Made by a program: the position numbers and the translations under genes. The notes under the pieces were generated by a model. That model had not been told where the DNA came from, searched no databases, and was given only the letters and a program-made list of their open reading frames with translations. From Burkholderiales bacterium (GTDB taxonomy: Bacteria; Pseudomonadota; Gammaproteobacteria; Burkholderiales; Burkholderiaceae_C), in the NCBI GenBank assembly GCA_016223165.1, contig JACRPO010000001.1:124001-188000 (forward strand): a stretch of DNA of 64,000 nt, given 5' to 3'. This document shows positions 44,431 through 52,916 of the stretch, piece by piece. Every line of letters starts with the position of its first letter. Within the stretch, counting starts at the first letter, position 1.

Positions 44431-45861
44431 ATGATCGAAGTGAAGTCGGGGCGATCGAGGTACCTCGTTGTCGCCGCAGTGGCCTTCGCGGGCCTGTCGT
44501 CCGGGCTGCCCGAGACCGCCTCGGCGCAGGCGGTCTCCGCGCTGGAGCAGCAGTGCTACGACGCCGTGCAGGGCAAGGTGGCGTGGAACACGTCCGGCAG
44601 CCCCGGCAGCCGGCAGTGGGCCGAAGGCAACGCGCGCAGCCTGTGCAAGGGCACCACCAACCCGGCTGCGACCATCGCCTGCTTTCAGGCCGAGATCGGC
44701 AAGGGCGTGCCCTGGGATCGGGCGACGTCGAACTGCGCGCGCGCGGGCTCCGCGCCGGCGCCCGCGAATGCGCCTGCGCCTGCGCCTGCGCCTGCGGCGG
44801 CGCCGGCCGCTGCGGCCAGGCCCGGCCCCGCTCCCGCCGCCGTGGCGGCGGACAGCAGCCGCCCTTGCGAAGAGAAGGACTTTGTCCGCGACAGCGACAA
44901 GGTCCTCGGCGACGTCTGCTACAAGGAGACGGCGACGCGAGGCGCCGGCAAGATCCCGACGACCTGCGCGGCGGGCATGGAAAACCACGGTGGCCTCTGC
45001 TACGCCAGGTGTCGGGCGGGCTACACCGGCGCCGTGACGATGTGCGTGCCCGAGTGCCCGCCCGGCTTTCGCAACGACGGCCTGCACTGCGCGAAAGGCG
45101 CCCCCTACGGGCGAGGCGCCGGCTATGCGTGGCAGTTCGGCGACGCCTTGAACGACAGCGGCATGATCAAGCGCTGCGAGGCCGACAACGGCGCCGGCAA
45201 CTGCGAGAAGAACGGCCTCATCTTCTATCCGAAGTGCAAGGCCGGCTACGTGGCGGTGGGCGCCAACGTCTGCAGCCCGCAGTGCCCGAGCGGCATGGTC
45301 GACATCGGCGTCTCGTGCCAGAAGGTCACCTACGACCGCGGCGTGGGCACGATCCCGAACGTCTGCCCGGCCGGGCAGGTGAACGACGCCGGACTCTGCT
45401 ATCCGACCTGCGCCGGCGGACAGACGGGCATCGGGCCGGTCTGCTGGGCCGATGCCTGCCCGGCCAACTTCCCCGTCAAGTGCGGCGCGATGTGCGCCCG
45501 CAACCAGGACCAGTGCGCCAAGGTCACGACGACGATGGTCACCTCGCCGTTCAAGGCCGTGGCGTCGATCGTCGGCATGGCGCTGAGCGGTGGCGCTTCC
45601 GGCGCCGTCACGCCCGTGGTGGAGAACGCCGAGCGCGAGGCCTACAGGCAGCTGCGCATCCAGTCGATCTCCAAGGTGCTCAAGCAGCGCGTGGCCAACG
45701 AGCGCAAGTGCACCCTCTCCGACGCCGCGGCGCTGATGGCGGCCACGGGGCTCGAGCAACTCGAGCGCTACCAGTCGTCGACGGACATCATGGCGCGCGC
45801 CGACCCGAGCGGCGTGAGCACGGTCATCGACGCGTACGCCAAGCCGATCTGCGGCAGGTAG
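44431..45861 (+). CDS. Cys-rich exported repeat protein
   Basis: A 476-aa protein with a signal peptide (basic start, core YLVVAAVAFAGLSSGLP, cut near ASAQ) and a good ribosome binding site (GAGGGAGA). An N-terminal domain with spaced cysteines (QQCYDAV, SLCKGTT, IACFQAE, NCARAG) precedes an Ala-Pro linker (about 110-145). Three or four cysteine-rich modules follow, each of the form C-x2-G-x5-G-x-C-x3-C-x2-G-x4-G-x2-C. A helical C-terminal part (AVASIVGMALSGG, then EREAYRQLRIQSISKVLKQR) closes the protein. I do not recognise a function. Such disulfide-rich modules are typical of surface or secreted binding proteins. Confidence 0.85.
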   Translation: MIEVKSGRSRYLVVAAVAFAGLSSGLPETASAQAVSALEQQCYDAVQGKVAWNTSGSPGSRQWAEGNARSLCKGTTNPAATIACFQAEIGKGVPWDRATSNCARAGSAPAPANAPAPAPAPAAAPAAAARPGPAPAAVAADSSRPCEEKDFVRDSDKVLGDVCYKETATRGAGKIPTTCAAGMENHGGLCYARCRAGYTGAVTMCVPECPPGFRNDGLHCAKGAPYGRGAGYAWQFGDALNDSGMIKRCEADNGAGNCEKNGLIFYPKCKAGYVAVGANVCSPQCPSGMVDIGVSCQKVTYDRGVGTIPNVCPAGQVNDAGLCYPTCAGGQTGIGPVCWADACPANFPVKCGAMCARNQDQCAKVTTTMVTSPFKAVASIVGMALSGGASGAVTPVVENAEREAYRQLRIQSISKVLKQRVANERKCTLSDAAALMAATGLEQLERYQSSTDIMARADPSGVSTVIDAYAKPICGR

Positions 45862-46049
45862 GCGCGGCGCATCGCCGCGGGGATCTCGCGCCGGCGCGCC
45901 GCGCCGCGTGGGCGCGATCCCCCTCGAGTCCCTCGGCTCCCCTCGAGGACCCTCAAGTCTGCCGGCCGGCGGCCGAAGTCTCATCGCAGCACCGTGCCGC
46001 TCGCGGCCGGTCGCAGCGCTCGAGTCCAACCACTTCTGCCGAGGGCCCC

Positions 46050-46355
46050 ATGACACCTGTTCGTTCGTTCGCCATCCTGGCCGCCACGCTGGTGGCCGCC
46101 GCCGCCGCCAGTGCTGCTTCTCCCGCACCTGCTGCGCGCGCCGCTTCGACCGTCGCCATGCCCGACTACGGGATGGGGGCCTTCAAGGACGTCGCCGCCT
46201 GGCAGGCTGCCGGTGCGGCACGGAACGAACCCGCGGCCGTGGTCCTCACGGACTACGGCCTGGGCGCCTTCGCGAGCATCGCCGAGTGGCTGGCCGCCGG
46301 CGGCGCGAAGCCGGCCCGGCATGGCTCGCACACGGTGGCCGAGGCCGCCCGCTGA
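46050..46355 (+). CDS. Small exported protein with D-x-G-L-G-x-F repeats
   Basis: A 101-aa protein with a signal peptide (MTPVRSFAILAATLVAAAAA, cut near ASA). The mature part holds two copies of one 13-residue motif, DYGMGAFKDVAAW and DYGLGAFASIAEW, about 30 residues apart. The same D-x-G-[LM]-G-x-[LF]-x5-W pattern occurs twice in the small protein at 63508. ATG 46050 follows GAGGGCC. It lies 38 bases before the Cache protein gene. The function is unknown. Confidence 0.8.
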   Translation: MTPVRSFAILAATLVAAAAASAASPAPAARAASTVAMPDYGMGAFKDVAAWQAAGAARNEPAAVVLTDYGLGAFASIAEWLAAGGAKPARHGSHTVAEAAR

Positions 46356-46393
46356 ACGCCCACCTCCAGCAGCATCCAACCAAGGAGAGTTCC

Positions 46394-46849
46394 ATGATTC
46401 GCATCGCTACCCGCCTGATCGCCGGCCTGCTGTTCGGCCTGGCCATGTCCGTCCCGGCCTGGGCGAGTGCCAGCCGTGCCGAAGCGCAGTCCCAAGTGGC
46501 GGCCGCCGTCGAGCACGTCAAGAAGGTCGGCCCCGAACAAGCCACCAAGGACTTCATCAGCCAGTCTCAGTGGAAGGTGAAGGGCATGAACGTCATCTTC
46601 AACGACATGAAGGGCGTGGTGCTGGCCAGCTCGCTGAACGAGCGCCTGATCGGCAAGCAGACCTTCGAGATGAAGGATCCTTCGGGCAAGGAGTTCGTCA
46701 AGGAGTTCACGCGCACGGCACAGAAGGGCGAGGGCTGGGTCGACTACCAGTTCATCAACCCGGAGACCAAGAAGCTCGAGGAGCGCTCGATGTTCGTGCG
46801 CCGCGTCCCCGGCTTCGAGGGCTACGTCGGGGTCGCCATCACCAAGTGA
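46394..46849 (+). CDS. Periplasmic single-Cache domain protein
   Basis: A 151-aa protein with a signal peptide ([20 protein letters not shown], cut near AWA) and AAGGAGAG before ATG 46394. The rest is one small Cache sensor domain: a long helix ([25 protein letters not shown]), then [35 protein letters not shown], the paired strands with the conserved Tyr. Free Cache proteins can present a ligand to a membrane receptor. The chemoreceptor gene 109 bases downstream has a different (helical bundle) sensor, so the pair may act together. Confidence 0.85.
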   Translation: MIRIATRLIAGLLFGLAMSVPAWASASRAEAQSQVAAAVEHVKKVGPEQATKDFISQSQWKVKGMNVIFNDMKGVVLASSLNERLIGKQTFEMKDPSGKEFVKEFTRTAQKGEGWVDYQFINPETKKLEERSMFVRRVPGFEGYVGVAITK

Positions 46850-46958
46850 GCGCACGGCGCCGGAACTGAGCCGTCTTCGCCGGCCATCTCGCGCCTTGCC
46901 TGCGACACGCCATCCGCAGAATCTTCGTTCGCGACGCTCTTGCAGTACAGGAAACACG

Positions 46959-48500
46959 ATGCTTGACAGGTTCCGTATCGGCACGCGGCTGGCGATCGGG
47001 TTCGGCGGGCTCATCGCGGCGGCCACGGCGGCCGTGGTGGCCACGGCGGCGATCGGCCTGCACGGACAGGCCGCGATGCAGCAAGCCGACGAGGAGGCCA
47101 GCCGCCGCGTCGAAGCCGTGCGCACGATGCGCGAGTCGCAACTGGTGGCCGTTTCGGCGATCCGCAGCGCCGGGTTGCAGAGCGACGGCGCGATGCTGAA
47201 CCGCGAGTTCGACGCCTACCGCGCCGCGCTGAAGGCGCTCACCCAGGCCGAGGCGGCGTTCACCGCCTTCGAGACCGCGGCCGACGAGCGTGCCCTGCTC
47301 GACAAGGCCGTGGCGCTGCGCAAGCAGGCCGAACCGCTCGCCGACGAGGCGATGAAGTTCGCGCAGGCCTTCGCCGGCGACCAGGCGGCCAAGGTGCTCA
47401 CCGAGAAGTTCGCGCCGATCGAGCGCCAGTGGGCCGAGCAGCTGGTGGAGCTCATCAAGGCGCAGAAGGTACGTGCCGACCTCGCCAGGGCCGCCATCAC
47501 CGAGGCCAACACGCGCCGCGTGGGCCTGCTGGGCGCGCTGCTGGTGGTGATGGTGCTCGGCGGGACGCTGTTCGCGGTGCTGATGAAGCGCTCGGTCACG
47601 CGTCCGCTCGAAGAAGCGGCGCGGGTCGCGGCGCGGGTGGCCGAAGGCGACCTCGCCGTCGAGATCGCGGCCGACGGCCATGACGAAGCGGCTGCGCTGC
47701 TGCGCTCGCTGCGCAGCATGGCGCAGCAGCTGGCGACCATGGTCAGCGCGGTGCGCGACTCGGCCGAATCGATCGCGCTCGCCTCGCGCGAGATCACCCA
47801 GGGCAACGTCGACCTGTCCACGCGCACCGAACTGCAGGCCGCGACGGTGCAGGAGACCTCGGCGTCGCTGGACGAGCTGACGCGCATGGTGCACGAGAAC
47901 ACGGGCAACGCCCAGGCCATGCGCGAGCTGGCCGAACGCACCGCCGGCGTGGCCCGCAACGGCGGCCAGGCGATGGAAGGCGTGGCGCAGACGATGGCGC
48001 GCATGAGCGAGTCGTCGAGGCGCATCGCCGACATCATCGGCGTCATCGACGGCATCGCCTTCCAGACCAACATCCTGGCGCTCAATGCCGCCGTCGAGGC
48101 GGCGCGCGCCGGCGAGCAAGGGCGTGGCTTCGCCGTCGTGGCGAGCGAAGTGCGGGCCCTCGCGCAGCGGGTGTCGGGTGCGGCCAGCGAAGTGCGCGGC
48201 CTCATCGGCAGCTCGGTCGAGAGCGTCGAGAGCAGCGCCCGGCAGGTCGGTGAACTGAGCACGACGATGAGCGACCTGCTGCGCAGCGTCGAACAGGTGC
48301 GCGCGCTCGTCGGCGACATCAGCAGCGCCTCGGTCAACCAGAGCCGCAGCCTGGGCAGCGTCAACGAGTCGGTGCGCGCGATCGACGGATCGGCCCAGCA
48401 GAACTCGGCGCTCGTCGAACAGGTCGCCGCCGCAGCGCAGAGCCTGACCGGCCAGACCGACCGCCTGGCCGGGCTGGTGCGCCGCTTCCGGGTGGCCTAG
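46959..48500 (+). CDS. Methyl-accepting chemotaxis protein
   Basis: A 513-aa inner-membrane chemoreceptor. Helix 1 ([20 protein letters not shown]) and helix 2 ([20 protein letters not shown], about residues 190-210) frame a four-helix-bundle sensor of about 155 residues. A HAMP linker ([25 protein letters not shown]) leads to the signalling domain, whose hairpin tip [37 protein letters not shown] is perfectly conserved. It ends [12 protein letters not shown]; no CheR-binding pentapeptide is seen. The ATG at 46959 is used. A stand-alone Cache protein gene precedes it. Confidence 0.95.
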   Translation: MLDRFRIGTRLAIGFGGLIAAATAAVVATAAIGLHGQAAMQQADEEASRRVEAVRTMRESQLVAVSAIRSAGLQSDGAMLNREFDAYRAALKALTQAEAAFTAFETAADERALLDKAVALRKQAEPLADEAMKFAQAFAGDQAAKVLTEKFAPIERQWAEQLVELIKAQKVRADLARAAITEANTRRVGLLGALLVVMVLGGTLFAVLMKRSVTRPLEEAARVAARVAEGDLAVEIAADGHDEAAALLRSLRSMAQQLATMVSAVRDSAESIALASREITQGNVDLSTRTELQAATVQETSASLDELTRMVHENTGNAQAMRELAERTAGVARNGGQAMEGVAQTMARMSESSRRIADIIGVIDGIAFQTNILALNAAVEAARAGEQGRGFAVVASEVRALAQRVSGAASEVRGLIGSSVESVESSARQVGELSTTMSDLLRSVEQVRALVGDISSASVNQSRSLGSVNESVRAIDGSAQQNSALVEQVAAAAQSLTGQTDRLAGLVRRFRVA

Positions 48501-48823
48501 CCGGCCGCCGCCACCGGCCGGCGAGTGGCCCGTCCCCGTTCCTCCCGGAGCCCGCGGCGAGCCCGTGGCCGAAGGGCGGATTGACCACGATGGGCTGATC
48601 TCCCCGCTCATGCATCCCTTGGCCTCGAATTTGCTACGGGCTTGCCGCAGATCGAGTACCATCGCCGGTGTAGAGATGTTCAAGACCGTTGTTTCGTAGT
48701 TCTTCTTGACACCCGCCGGCAGGCAACTGCCAACGGGCCCGGTTGAAATCCCGATCGATGATCTTCGTGGCGTATCTGCCTGTGCAGGCATGTGTCTGCG
48801 CAGCCACCTGAAAGGAAATCGAT
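48501..48823 (+). other. Leader region of the cold-shock gene
   Basis: 323 bases without a gene. A GC hairpin (GCCGGCC / GGCCGGC, about 48500-48524) follows the chemoreceptor gene. The last 180 bases are less GC-rich and hold several small hairpins, including TGCCTG-TG-CAGGCA (48777-48790). This resembles the long structured leaders of cspA-type genes, which control translation by temperature. A promoter could not be fixed. Confidence 0.45.
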
Positions 48824-49036
48824 ATGACGACTCAAACCGGCACCGTGAAGTGGTTCAACCAGGACAAGGGCTTCGGCTTCATCGCCCCGGACGACGGCGG
48901 CAAGGACCTGTTCGCCCACTACAGCCAGATCCAGGGCGGCGGCTTCAAGACCCTCACCGAGAACCAGCGCGTGCAGTTCGAGGCGACGCAAGGCCAGAAG
49001 GGCCCGCAAGCCTCCAACATCCGCGCCGTCGAGTAA
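48824..49036 (+). CDS. Cold-shock domain protein, CspA family
   Basis: A 70-aa single-stranded nucleic-acid-binding protein. The RNA-binding motifs [20 protein letters not shown] (RNP1, KGFGFI) and [10 protein letters not shown] (RNP2, in place of VFVHF) are present. The end [12 protein letters not shown] matches the family. GAAAGGAAATCGAT is upstream of the ATG. It may melt RNA structure during cold or general growth. A set of strong hairpin terminators follows. Confidence 0.95.
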   Translation: MTTQTGTVKWFNQDKGFGFIAPDDGGKDLFAHYSQIQGGGFKTLTENQRVQFEATQGQKGPQASNIRAVE

Positions 49037-49090
49037 GCGCCCCGGCGCTGACCTGACCGACGCTCGGGCCCGCCTCTGGGTCCGACCACA

Positions 49091-49116
49091 AACCGCGGCG
49101 TGCCGCGGTTTTTTTC
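49091..49116 (+). terminator. Strong intrinsic terminator after csp
   Basis: AACCGCGG and CCGCGGTT pair perfectly around CGTG and are followed by six T, the best terminator in the window. It is the first of three related hairpins. Confidence 0.9.
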
Positions 49117-49123
49117 TTCTCCG

Positions 49124-49145
49124 CCGCGGCGTGCCGCGGTTTTTC
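49124..49145 (+). terminator. Second tandem terminator hairpin
   Basis: CCGCGG-CGTG-CCGCGG with TTTTT directly after. It is a repeat of the hairpin before it, 31 bases on. Confidence 0.75.
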
Positions 49146-49152
49146 GTTTCCG

Positions 49153-49180
49153 CCGCGGCGAGAGCCGCGGTTCTTTCTTC
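49153..49180 (+). terminator. Third tandem hairpin
   Basis: CCGCGG-CGAGAG-CCGCGG followed by TTCTTTCTTC. The T tract is broken and the hairpin ends a few bases before the ribosome binding site of the protease gene. Confidence 0.5.
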
Positions 49181-49195
49181 TCCGAGGGCGCCTTC

Positions 49196-50221
49196 GTGAA
49201 GAACCTCCAGGAAGCCACGGAGCGCATCTGCGAGCTCAAGGGCAACGTGGTCGCGCTCGACGCGGCCTGCAGCGCGCTCGTGCAGCAGCTGGCCCCGCCT
49301 TCACGCCAGCACTTCGTGCACGCCTTCGAGAGCTGGGCCGAGATGGCACGCACTTCGATGCTGAACGCGGCCATCTCCGAGCACTCGATCGCGGCCTTCG
49401 AACACGACGTCGCGCGCATCGTCGCGCTGGTCGAGACGCTCGATCGGCAGGAGGCACCGCCGCCGCCACCGCCGCCGGCGCGCGACCGCGGCGTCGTCGA
49501 GTCGCTGCTGCTCGCGGTGCCGCGCGTGGCCACCTTCGACGGGCCGCGTGCGCTCACCGGGGCCAGCGGCTTCTTCTTCGAGCGCGACGAGCGCCTGTAC
49601 CTCGTCACCAGTCGGCATGTGCTGATCGACGAGCCGAGCAAGCACTTCCCCGACCGCGTCGAGATCGTCATGCACACCGACGAGACCGACATGTCGCAGT
49701 TCACCGTGTTCTCGCTGCTGCTCTACGACAAGGGCAAGGCCGTCTGGCACCAGGCGCGTGACTCGGGCGGCGAGGTCGACGTCGCGGCCATTCGCATCGA
49801 CCGCGAAGTGCTGGGTGGCTTCGAGCCCTGGGCGTTCTCGCCGCAACACCTGCAGGAGCCGCTCGGCGACGTGGAGATCGGCACGCCACTGCTCGTGGTC
49901 GGCTTCCCGCTCGGCTTCCAGGACAGCCGGCACCACTTGCCGGTGGCGCGCCAGGCGGCCGTGGCTTCGTCGTTCGGCACGCGCTTCCAGGGCCAGGGCC
50001 TGTTCCTCACCGATGCGCGCACGCACCGTGGCAGCAGCGGCGCGCCGGTGGTGATGCGCAGCCCGGCGGGCCGGCACGGCGCCCGGGACCTGCCCTGGAA
50101 GCTGCTCGGCATCCACTCGTCGCGCATGGACATGGGCGGGCGCGACCTCGTGGAGGACGAGTCGCTCGGCCTCAACTGCGCCTGGTATGCCGACATCCTG
50201 CTCACGCTGACCGAGGCTTGA
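49196..50221 (+). CDS. Trypsin-like serine protease with helical N-domain
   Basis: About 341 aa starting at GTG 49196, with GAGGG 7 bases upstream; an ATG at 49100 would translate the terminator hairpins. Residues 1-85 are helical with no known motif (LQEATERICELKGNVVALDAA). A poly-Pro run (88-94) leads to a chymotrypsin-fold domain with the full triad: His 141 in LVTSRHVLI, Asp 195 in GGEVDVAAI, Ser 281 in HRGSSGAPVV. There is no signal peptide or membrane helix, so it should be cytosolic, unlike DegP-type proteases. Such soluble trypsin-like domains also occur in bacterial conflict systems, but no partner is seen here. Confidence 0.88.
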   Translation: MKNLQEATERICELKGNVVALDAACSALVQQLAPPSRQHFVHAFESWAEMARTSMLNAAISEHSIAAFEHDVARIVALVETLDRQEAPPPPPPPARDRGVVESLLLAVPRVATFDGPRALTGASGFFFERDERLYLVTSRHVLIDEPSKHFPDRVEIVMHTDETDMSQFTVFSLLLYDKGKAVWHQARDSGGEVDVAAIRIDREVLGGFEPWAFSPQHLQEPLGDVEIGTPLLVVGFPLGFQDSRHHLPVARQAAVASSFGTRFQGQGLFLTDARTHRGSSGAPVVMRSPAGRHGARDLPWKLLGIHSSRMDMGGRDLVEDESLGLNCAWYADILLTLTEA

Positions 50222-50284
50222 CGGCGCCGCGGGCCTGCAAGGCCCACCCAGGGGCGGGACCCGGCCCCGCGCCGGAACGTCCGC

Positions 50285-50689
50285 CTACGCCTCGCCCACG
50301 ACCGACGCGCCCCGCTGCCGCAGCAAGCCTCGCAGCACCGAGCGGTGGCAACGCCGCTCGTCCTCGCAGTAGCAGCCGAGCGAGAACGAGGTCTGGTGCG
50401 ACAGCGCCGCCAGGAGATCGAGCACGCGGCTGGCGTCGGGCTCGTTCATCTCGGCCTTGAACTTGCGTTCGAAGGCGGCCCAGCCTTTGGCGTCGCCGCC
50501 TTGCAGCGCGCCTTGCGCTTCGCTCACCAGCTCCGCGCTCGGCGAGAGGTTGGGCAACCAGACGTCGTAGAAGTCGCGCTTCGCGAACTCCGCCTTCGGC
50601 ACGCCACGCGGCGGCCGCCGCACGGTACCCAGTCGCAGACCTTCGTTCGCGGCACGCGGAGTGCCCAGCTGCACGATGCGGATGGCCAT
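50285..50689 (-). CDS. DUF488 family protein
   Basis: A 134-aa protein. IRIVQLGTPRAANEGLRLGTVRRPPRGVP and the C-terminal FSLGCYCEDERRCHRSVLRGLL are the two DUF488 signatures, with the Cys-Tyr-Cys and Cys-His-Arg-Ser residues that may bind metal or nucleic acid. The ATG at 50689 gives the family start. The biochemical role of DUF488 is not settled. Confidence 0.88.
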   Translation of the reverse strand: MAIRIVQLGTPRAANEGLRLGTVRRPPRGVPKAEFAKRDFYDVWLPNLSPSAELVSEAQGALQGGDAKGWAAFERKFKAEMNEPDASRVLDLLAALSHQTSFSLGCYCEDERRCHRSVLRGLLRQRGASVVGEA

Positions 50690-50760
50690 GGCGGCGCGAC
50701 TATTCGCCAGCGCCGGCCAACCGGTCAATAGGGGCGTGCCTGCCTTCTGCGGGCCGGTCA

Positions 50761-50830
50761 TGCGGGCCTGCGACGAGGCTTCTCGCCAGCCTTCTTGCGG
50801 GCCTGTGACGAGGCTTCTCGCGAGCCTTCC
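50761..50830. repeat. 35-bp tandem duplication
   Basis: Two adjacent 35-base units beginning TGCGGGCCTG and carrying GACGAGGCTTCTCG differ at three positions. A third partial copy (TGCGGGCCGG) is just before. The array is in the gap between the DUF488 and haloperoxidase genes. Confidence 0.88.
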
Positions 50831-50897
50831 CGCACGCCCTTCACGCCATCGTGCACCCGGGCACCCCGGTGCTCCCGGGCCTCGGCGCTTCGGCTTC

Positions 50898-52256
50898 TCA
50901 GCCGACGCCGATGTGCCGCCAGTACTCCTCCTGGCCGTCGTTCGTCGGCGCCACCGAGGCCGGCCGCAGCGGGTGCTCCGACTCGGCGCGGTCGGTGGTG
51001 CGGTCGGTGGTGCGGTCGGTGGTGCGCTCGGGGGTGCGGTCGGCGGCGCGTTCGGCGGTGGGCTGGACGCGTGCCGCGTGCTGCCGCCTGACCGCGAGCT
51101 CGCCGATCGCGCGCCCCATGCCGACGCTCACCTCGTTGGTGAAGCGGAAGTGCAGCCCACCGTAGATGCGTGCCATCGCCACCTCGCGCACGAAGTCGTC
51201 GATGCTCGTCCACTGCCGCGTCACGCCCCTGGCCGTCGGGCTCGTCGTCGCGAGCTTCACCGGCGCCGTGCCGACCTCGGCCCGCAGCACCGCACCCACC
51301 GCGCCGGCGAGGATGCTGTGCCCGCTCGGGTACTCGGGGTGCATAGGCACGTCGATCAGCGGCAGCCAGGTCGCGTCGCGCGTCGTCGCGTCGTTGCCGT
51401 CGAGGTCGGCGTTGCGGATGGCCGTCACCGGCCGCCAGAAGTTGAAGTGGTACTTGGCGTCGAAGACCGCGATCAGCGCATCGTCCATCGCCTGCGCCAC
51501 GGTGGCGAAGAGACGCGCGTTGGCCGCAATGTCACGCCCCGGCGTCAGCGCCACCGAGCGCACGACACCGTGATACACGGGCGGCATCGAGTAGTCCCAG
51601 AAGCGGGCGATCTCGGTCTGCTCGGCGCTGCGGCGCGTGCTCGTGCGGCCGCCGAAGGCCTTGATCTCCTCGAGGTCGCGCGCCCAGGTGTCGCTCGTCA
51701 GCGCCGGCGGCGCCGCCGGGCGGAACTGCGACGCACTCGTCATCACCCACGGCGTGCGGTTCGGCCAGGCCGTGGCCGCGGGCGCTGCGGTGGGTACGTA
51801 GGCGCCGGGCGTGCCGACATGCGGGCGCGTGGCATCGGGTGCCGTGAACACCGGCGCCTCCTTGGCGCGCGCGGCCAGCACCTGCGCCGCGGCACGTTCA
51901 CCGGCGCCGATGCCGGCCGTCTTGGCCGGGCCGTCGGCCATCGTCGCGAGCGCGGCCTTGTACGCCGCCTCGATGGCCGCCTGCTGCGTGGGCAGCAGCG
52001 CCATCAGCGTGAAGCGGCTGGCCGCAGCCACCGCCGCTTCGTGGGCGGCCGTCGGCGCCTGGCTCACGGCACCGTGCACGGCCGTCTGCACGATGGCCAT
52101 CACGCGCGTCGCCGGCGGCGTGCCGAGCTTGGCCTCGGTGATGAATTCGCCGGCCTTGATGTTCCAGTCGGTGACGGCGTCGGCGCGCGCCGGCATGGCG
52201 GCGGCTGCGGCCGCCACCGCGGTGGCGGCAAGCATGAAACGGTTCAGGGTCTTCAT
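50898..52256 (-). CDS. Vanadium haloperoxidase / PAP2-type enzyme
   Basis: A 452-aa protein with a signal peptide (MKTLNRFMLAATAVAAAAAA, cut near ARA). The vanadate/phosphate pocket is complete: Lys 268 and Arg 275 in KYHFNFWRPVTAI, the PSGH motif at 310-313 (YPSGHS), Arg 363 and His 369 in ARIYGGLHFR. This fits vanadium-dependent haloperoxidase-like proteins, which share the fold with acid phosphatases, so either activity is possible. It would act in the periplasm. Residues after 397 form a tail with four Arg-Thr-Thr-Asp-like repeats made by a 12-bp repeat; the family normally ends before it. Confidence 0.9.
   Translation of the reverse strand: MKTLNRFMLAATAVAAAAAAMPARADAVTDWNIKAGEFITEAKLGTPPATRVMAIVQTAVHGAVSQAPTAAHEAAVAAASRFTLMALLPTQQAAIEAAYKAALATMADGPAKTAGIGAGERAAAQVLAARAKEAPVFTAPDATRPHVGTPGAYVPTAAPAATAWPNRTPWVMTSASQFRPAAPPALTSDTWARDLEEIKAFGGRTSTRRSAEQTEIARFWDYSMPPVYHGVVRSVALTPGRDIAANARLFATVAQAMDDALIAVFDAKYHFNFWRPVTAIRNADLDGNDATTRDATWLPLIDVPMHPEYPSGHSILAGAVGAVLRAEVGTAPVKLATTSPTARGVTRQWTSIDDFVREVAMARIYGGLHFRFTNEVSVGMGRAIGELAVRRQHAARVQPTAERAADRTPERTTDRTTDRTTDRAESEHPLRPASVAPTNDGQEEYWRHIGVG
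50990..51061. repeat. 12-bp tandem repeat in the haloperoxidase tail
   Basis: Three exact copies of GGTCGGTGGTGC and three diverged ones follow one another. In the frame of the minus-strand gene they encode Thr-Asp-Arg-Thr-type units near the C-terminus. Confidence 0.93.
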
Positions 52257-52323
52257 GATGAGAGTCCTCGTTGGGTTGAAGAAGCGATGGGCGGCGTGTG
52301 CGGGATCTGCGCGATCCGCGCGA

Positions 52324-52872
52324 TCAGCGCGCGCTGTAGAAGAGGTAGTCGGCCGTGTAGGGCACGCGCACGCGGCTGCCCGCGTCCTCGGGCCGGCAGC
52401 CCTCGGCCGGTGCCTTGCCGCCGGTGGTGTTGACGCGCTGGATGCTGCGCAGGTCGTTCTTGGGGTTCAGCGGCCCGTTGGGCGGCGTCGCGCGCGACTC
52501 GATCAGCAGCCACGGGATCGCGCCCGCCTGCGGCGCCTCGGCGCGGCCCGTCACGCGGCCGGTGATGCGCGTGCCGTCCTCGAAGGCCCAGTGCGGGCCG
52601 GCGCCGTGGCGGCCGATGGTGTGGCCGTCGCCGTCGAACAGCTCGGCCTCCGGGGCGACGAAGGCCCACTCGTGCTTCGCCGCGGGCGCCGCGGCCTGTG
52701 CCGTGGCGCGGCACTCGTAGATCTGCACGCCCTTGGCGGCGACGCTCATCGCGAGCGATTGGTGCGGCGCCGTGGCGATGGCCGGCGGCACGTTCACGGG
52801 TGCCAGCGTGCCGGCACAGGCGGCGAGCAGCGTGGCGGCAGCCAGTGCGCTCGAACGGTGGACGAGGTTCAT
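52324..52872 (-). CDS. DUF3455-type lipoprotein
   Basis: A 182-aa protein with a lipobox (ATLLAAC, Cys about 19) and AAGGAGA before ATG 52872. The core fits DUF3455: KGVQIYECRATA, WAFVAPEAELFDGDGHTIGRHGAGPHWAFEDGTRI, and IQRVNTTGGKAPAEGC. Two cysteines are kept. The role of this family is unknown; members are exported, often in stress-related settings. It lies 67 bases downstream of the haloperoxidase start in the reverse direction of reading (it is upstream in transcription), so both may be co-transcribed. Confidence 0.87.
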   Translation of the reverse strand: MNLVHRSSALAAATLLAACAGTLAPVNVPPAIATAPHQSLAMSVAAKGVQIYECRATAQAAAPAAKHEWAFVAPEAELFDGDGHTIGRHGAGPHWAFEDGTRITGRVTGRAEAPQAGAIPWLLIESRATPPNGPLNPKNDLRSIQRVNTTGGKAPAEGCRPEDAGSRVRVPYTADYLFYSAR

Positions 52873-52916
52873 GACGTTCTCCTTGATGGGTGCGTTGCGT
52901 TCAGGCCTGTGGCGCT

